A DNA stretch of 64,000 bases, from contig JAKAGV010000001.1 of assembly GCA_021815405.1 (NCBI GenBank), forward strand, positions 372,001 to 436,000, read 5' to 3'. Both the position numbers and the translations under genes were made by a program. The stretch comes from Bacteroidota bacterium (GTDB lineage Bacteria; Bacteroidota; Ignavibacteria; Ignavibacteriales; Ignavibacteriaceae). The notes beneath the pieces were generated by a model. It was not told the DNA's origin and made no database searches. It saw only the letters and a list, made by a program, of their open reading frames with translations. Below, piece by piece: positions 62,391 to 64,000 of this stretch; position 1 is the first letter of the stretch; every line of letters starts with the position of its first letter.

Positions 62391-62639
62391 ATGAAAACAG
62401 ATATTTTTACTTCAGCAATCTATAATCGAAATAAGGTTAGATTCTTATACGGATTAAATGAAATACTAATAGATCCTTATTATCTTTCTAGAGAAAAGGA
62501 TGGCAGGAAAGTAATCTATGGCAGAGCATTTAATTCTAATGAAATTAAAAAATTTGAATACCAGAAAATAGCAAACATAAAAGTCATTAGAGAAAAGAAA
62601 TTTTCTCCGATTATTCCAATATTGTCAAAAGCAGTTTGA
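62391..62639 (+). CDS. Small WYL-like domain protein
   Basis: 82 residues, 19 bp after lexA. AIYNRNKVRFLYGLNEILIDPYYL, DGRKVIYGRAF and KKFEYQKIANIKV follow the pattern of a WYL domain (strand-rich, with conserved aromatic and Arg positions), here without the usual N-terminal helix-turn-helix. WYL domains bind nucleic acid or nucleotide ligands and often control DNA-damage or defence genes. A stand-alone copy under LexA control fits a damage-response accessory role; inference. Confidence 0.65.
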   Translation: MKTDIFTSAIYNRNKVRFLYGLNEILIDPYYLSREKDGRKVIYGRAFNSNEIKKFEYQKIANIKVIREKKFSPIIPILSKAV

Positions 62640-62654
62640 AATAAGGAGTTAGCG

Positions 62655-63086
62655 ATGTTAGAGTTAGTTAAGCGAAGGACAGTTGACCTGCTAGTTGAGC
62701 AGTTCTGGAAGCAAGGATATCTAACAATAAGAAGAAAGTACGGTACATATCTTCCAGAACCTTCCAAGATTGGTGAGTTTGAAGTTGATATAATAGCAAA
62801 ATATAAAAAAAATTATGCGATTGGTATAACTTTGACAAATGAAGATTTTGATGATAAGAATTTGTTGGAAAAAATAAATTTTTTAGCAACACGACAAACA
62901 AAGTTTTCAAATAAAAGGGTTCTTCTGTTTATCGGCACAACTTCAGATTTATTTAAGGGAGCTAAAGATGTTGTTGACAAGATATCCCCGGAAGGCAGAA
63001 AAAATATCCGGTTATTCCAGATTATGGAAAGACCGGTTTTAACAATGCGCAAGGACGCCGACAATAAAAAAGTACTTTTCTCGTAA
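62655..63086 (+). CDS. Putative PD-(D/E)xK-fold protein in the lexA operon
   Basis: 143 residues, 15 bp after the WYL-like gene with ribosome site AAGGAG. VDLLVEQFWKQGYLTIRRKYG, IGEFEVDIIAKYKKNYAIGITLT and KRVLLFIGTTSD resemble the strand order of restriction-endonuclease-fold proteins (EVDII as the Asp strand), but the catalytic E/QxK on the next strand reads GIT, so it may be inactive or a different fold. LexA control suggests a DNA-damage link. Ends in a terminator. Confidence 0.6.
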   Translation: MLELVKRRTVDLLVEQFWKQGYLTIRRKYGTYLPEPSKIGEFEVDIIAKYKKNYAIGITLTNEDFDDKNLLEKINFLATRQTKFSNKRVLLFIGTTSDLFKGAKDVVDKISPEGRKNIRLFQIMERPVLTMRKDADNKKVLFS

Positions 63087-63114
63087 CCTTCATTAACATC
63101 CAATTTCCTTTCTT

Positions 63115-63137
63115 AAAGCCGGGGATCCCGGCTTTTT
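63115..63137 (+). terminator. Intrinsic terminator of the lexA operon
   Basis: AAAGCCGGG and CCCGGCTTT form a perfect 9-bp stem with a 3-nt loop and run into TTTTT. Confidence 0.92.
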
Positions 63138-63291
63138 GTCTTTCTTTTTTACCTTTTAAAATTTCATAGAAGTAAATATTTTCGCAATCATTAAAATTGA
63201 TAGTTAAGTAAATTGATATATTAAAAGGCTCTTACCTTGACATTAAACAGCCATAATCATAATTTTACACGCTTTATCATAGAGGACTGAT

Positions 63292-64000
63292 TTGGGTAAA
63301 TCGCAATCGGTTTCCGATGCAAAACTTCAAGACGAGCTAAAAAATTCCGGTGCAATTCCTGCTCATATTGCAATTATTATGGACGGGAACGGCAGATGGG
63401 CGAGAAAGAGAGGGCTTCCTAGGGTTGCTGGTCATAAGCGAGGTGTTGATACAGTAAGAGAAATTACCGAAGCTTGTGCTGAAATAGGTGTAAATTATCT
63501 TACCTTATTTACTTTTTCAACCGAAAACTGGAGCAGACCTAAAGATGAAGTATCTACTTTAATGCGCCTTTTACTTAAAAGCATAAAGGAGCGCTGCAAT
63601 GAACTTATGGAGAATGATATCCGTCTAACCACAATTGGTAACGTCGGCTCTCTTCCAAAAGAAGTACAAAAAGAACTATTTGATGCTATGGAGCGGACGA
63701 AACAAAATAAGAAAATGGTTTTGAATTTAGCCCTAAGCTATAGCGGAAGATGGGAAATATTGGAAGCTATTAAAAGCATTGCGAACCAGGCTGTCGAAGG
63801 CAAATTAAATTTGAATGATATCAACGAAAAATTTATTTCTGAACATTTAACAACAAAGAATTTTCCAGACCCGGACCTTTTAATAAGAACAAGCGGTGAA
63901 TTTAGAGTGAGTAATTTTCTATTATGGCAGATTGCGTATACAGAATTCTACATTACCGATGTTTACTGGCCCGAGTTCAAACGAAAGCATTTGTATGAGG
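63292..64000 (+). CDS. uppS: Isoprenyl transferase / undecaprenyl diphosphate synthase (partial)
   Basis: Starts with TTG at 63292, with AGAGGA as ribosome site six bases before, and runs off the right edge with 236 of about 250 residues visible. HIAIIMDGNGRWARKRG (catalytic Asp31), GHKRGVDTVRE, FTFSTENWSRP and DLLIRTSGEFRVSNFLLWQ are diagnostic. It condenses isopentenyl diphosphate onto farnesyl diphosphate to make the lipid carrier for peptidoglycan. The absence of a nearby ATG makes the TTG start likely. Confidence 0.95.
   Translation, partial: MGKSQSVSDAKLQDELKNSGAIPAHIAIIMDGNGRWARKRGLPRVAGHKRGVDTVREITEACAEIGVNYLTLFTFSTENWSRPKDEVSTLMRLLLKSIKERCNELMENDIRLTTIGNVGSLPKEVQKELFDAMERTKQNKKMVLNLALSYSGRWEILEAIKSIANQAVEGKLNLNDINEKFISEHLTTKNFPDPDLLIRTSGEFRVSNFLLWQIAYTEFYITDVYWPEFKRKHLYE

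Noticed and set aside
1-64000. tRNA, rRNA or CRISPR array
   Set aside because: I looked for T-arm-like sequences, conserved rRNA blocks and regularly spaced repeats with unique spacers and found none.

Overview
The window is AT-rich DNA from a Gram-negative, probably anaerobic or facultative bacterium. The overall protein flavour suggests the Ignavibacteria/Chlorobi side of the Bacteroidota: HybA/HybB-type redox modules, GTP-type PEP carboxykinase, a Tdh/Kbl pair, two trimeric [FeFe]-hydrogenases and many sensor kinases. This assignment is inference from gene content; no rRNA, tRNA or CRISPR was seen. Promoters found here are of sigma70 (TTGACA-17-TATRTT) and sigma54 (TGGC..TTGC) type.

Region 1 (0.4-17.7 kb) is one redox-signalling locus with two divergent arms around a 600-bp intergenic region. 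The minus arm encodes a Tat-exported HybA-like ferredoxin, a HybB/NrfD-like quinone membrane protein, a 13-heme cytochrome c, a histidine kinase with periplasmic heme-type CxxCH/Cx4CH motifs and two receiver proteins whose output domain is a degenerate GcvH (glycine cleavage H-protein) fold. The plus arm encodes a small membrane protein, a membrane-anchored GcvH-like protein, a cytoplasmic ferredoxin, a second NrfD, another GcvH-like protein, a second heme-type kinase, an NtrC-type activator, an archaemetzincin, and then (behind a consensus sigma54 promoter) a GcvH-like protein that keeps the lipoyl lysine and an NtrC paralogue that has lost GAFTGA. Three plus-arm proteins share a short motif, VG(A/P)TM(Y/Q)DGG. 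This is the best candidate here for an undescribed system: a heme-sensing, quinone-linked respiratory module with apo-H-protein-like signalling parts and no catalytic oxidoreductase subunit of its own in the window.

Region 2 (17.8-31.2 kb) is metabolic: threonine to glycine (tdh, kbl), a TerB-like protein, two cytidylate-kinase-like paralogues, fumarase C, a tiny CDGSH-like protein, a 7TM protein, secreted GH31 and GH13 alpha-glucan enzymes, and a Uma2-family protein.

Region 3 (31.2-33.4 kb) is a debris field: palindromic repeats, an array of eleven degenerate 21-bp units, an IS200-type transposase remnant, a HEPN/MNT pair with the HEPN half deleted, and a miniature transposon-like element that now supplies the end of hydE.

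Region 4 (33.4-57 kb) is a hydrogen locus: maturases hydE, hydG, aspA-hydF, a first trimeric NuoE/NuoF/HydA hydrogenase, a sensory hydrogenase-histidine kinase fusion, receivers and kinases, and a second trimeric hydrogenase with different active-site motif residues, followed by two more kinases. It probably produces or oxidises H2 with NAD(P) and ferredoxin and adjusts this to H2 level.

Region 5 (57-64 kb) is housekeeping: pckG, an MlaE-type permease, a possible small RNA, ilvE, lexA with an operator inside its promoter and two small co-transcribed genes, and the start of uppS. At least three short palindromic repeat families are scattered through the window, two with visible target-site duplications.
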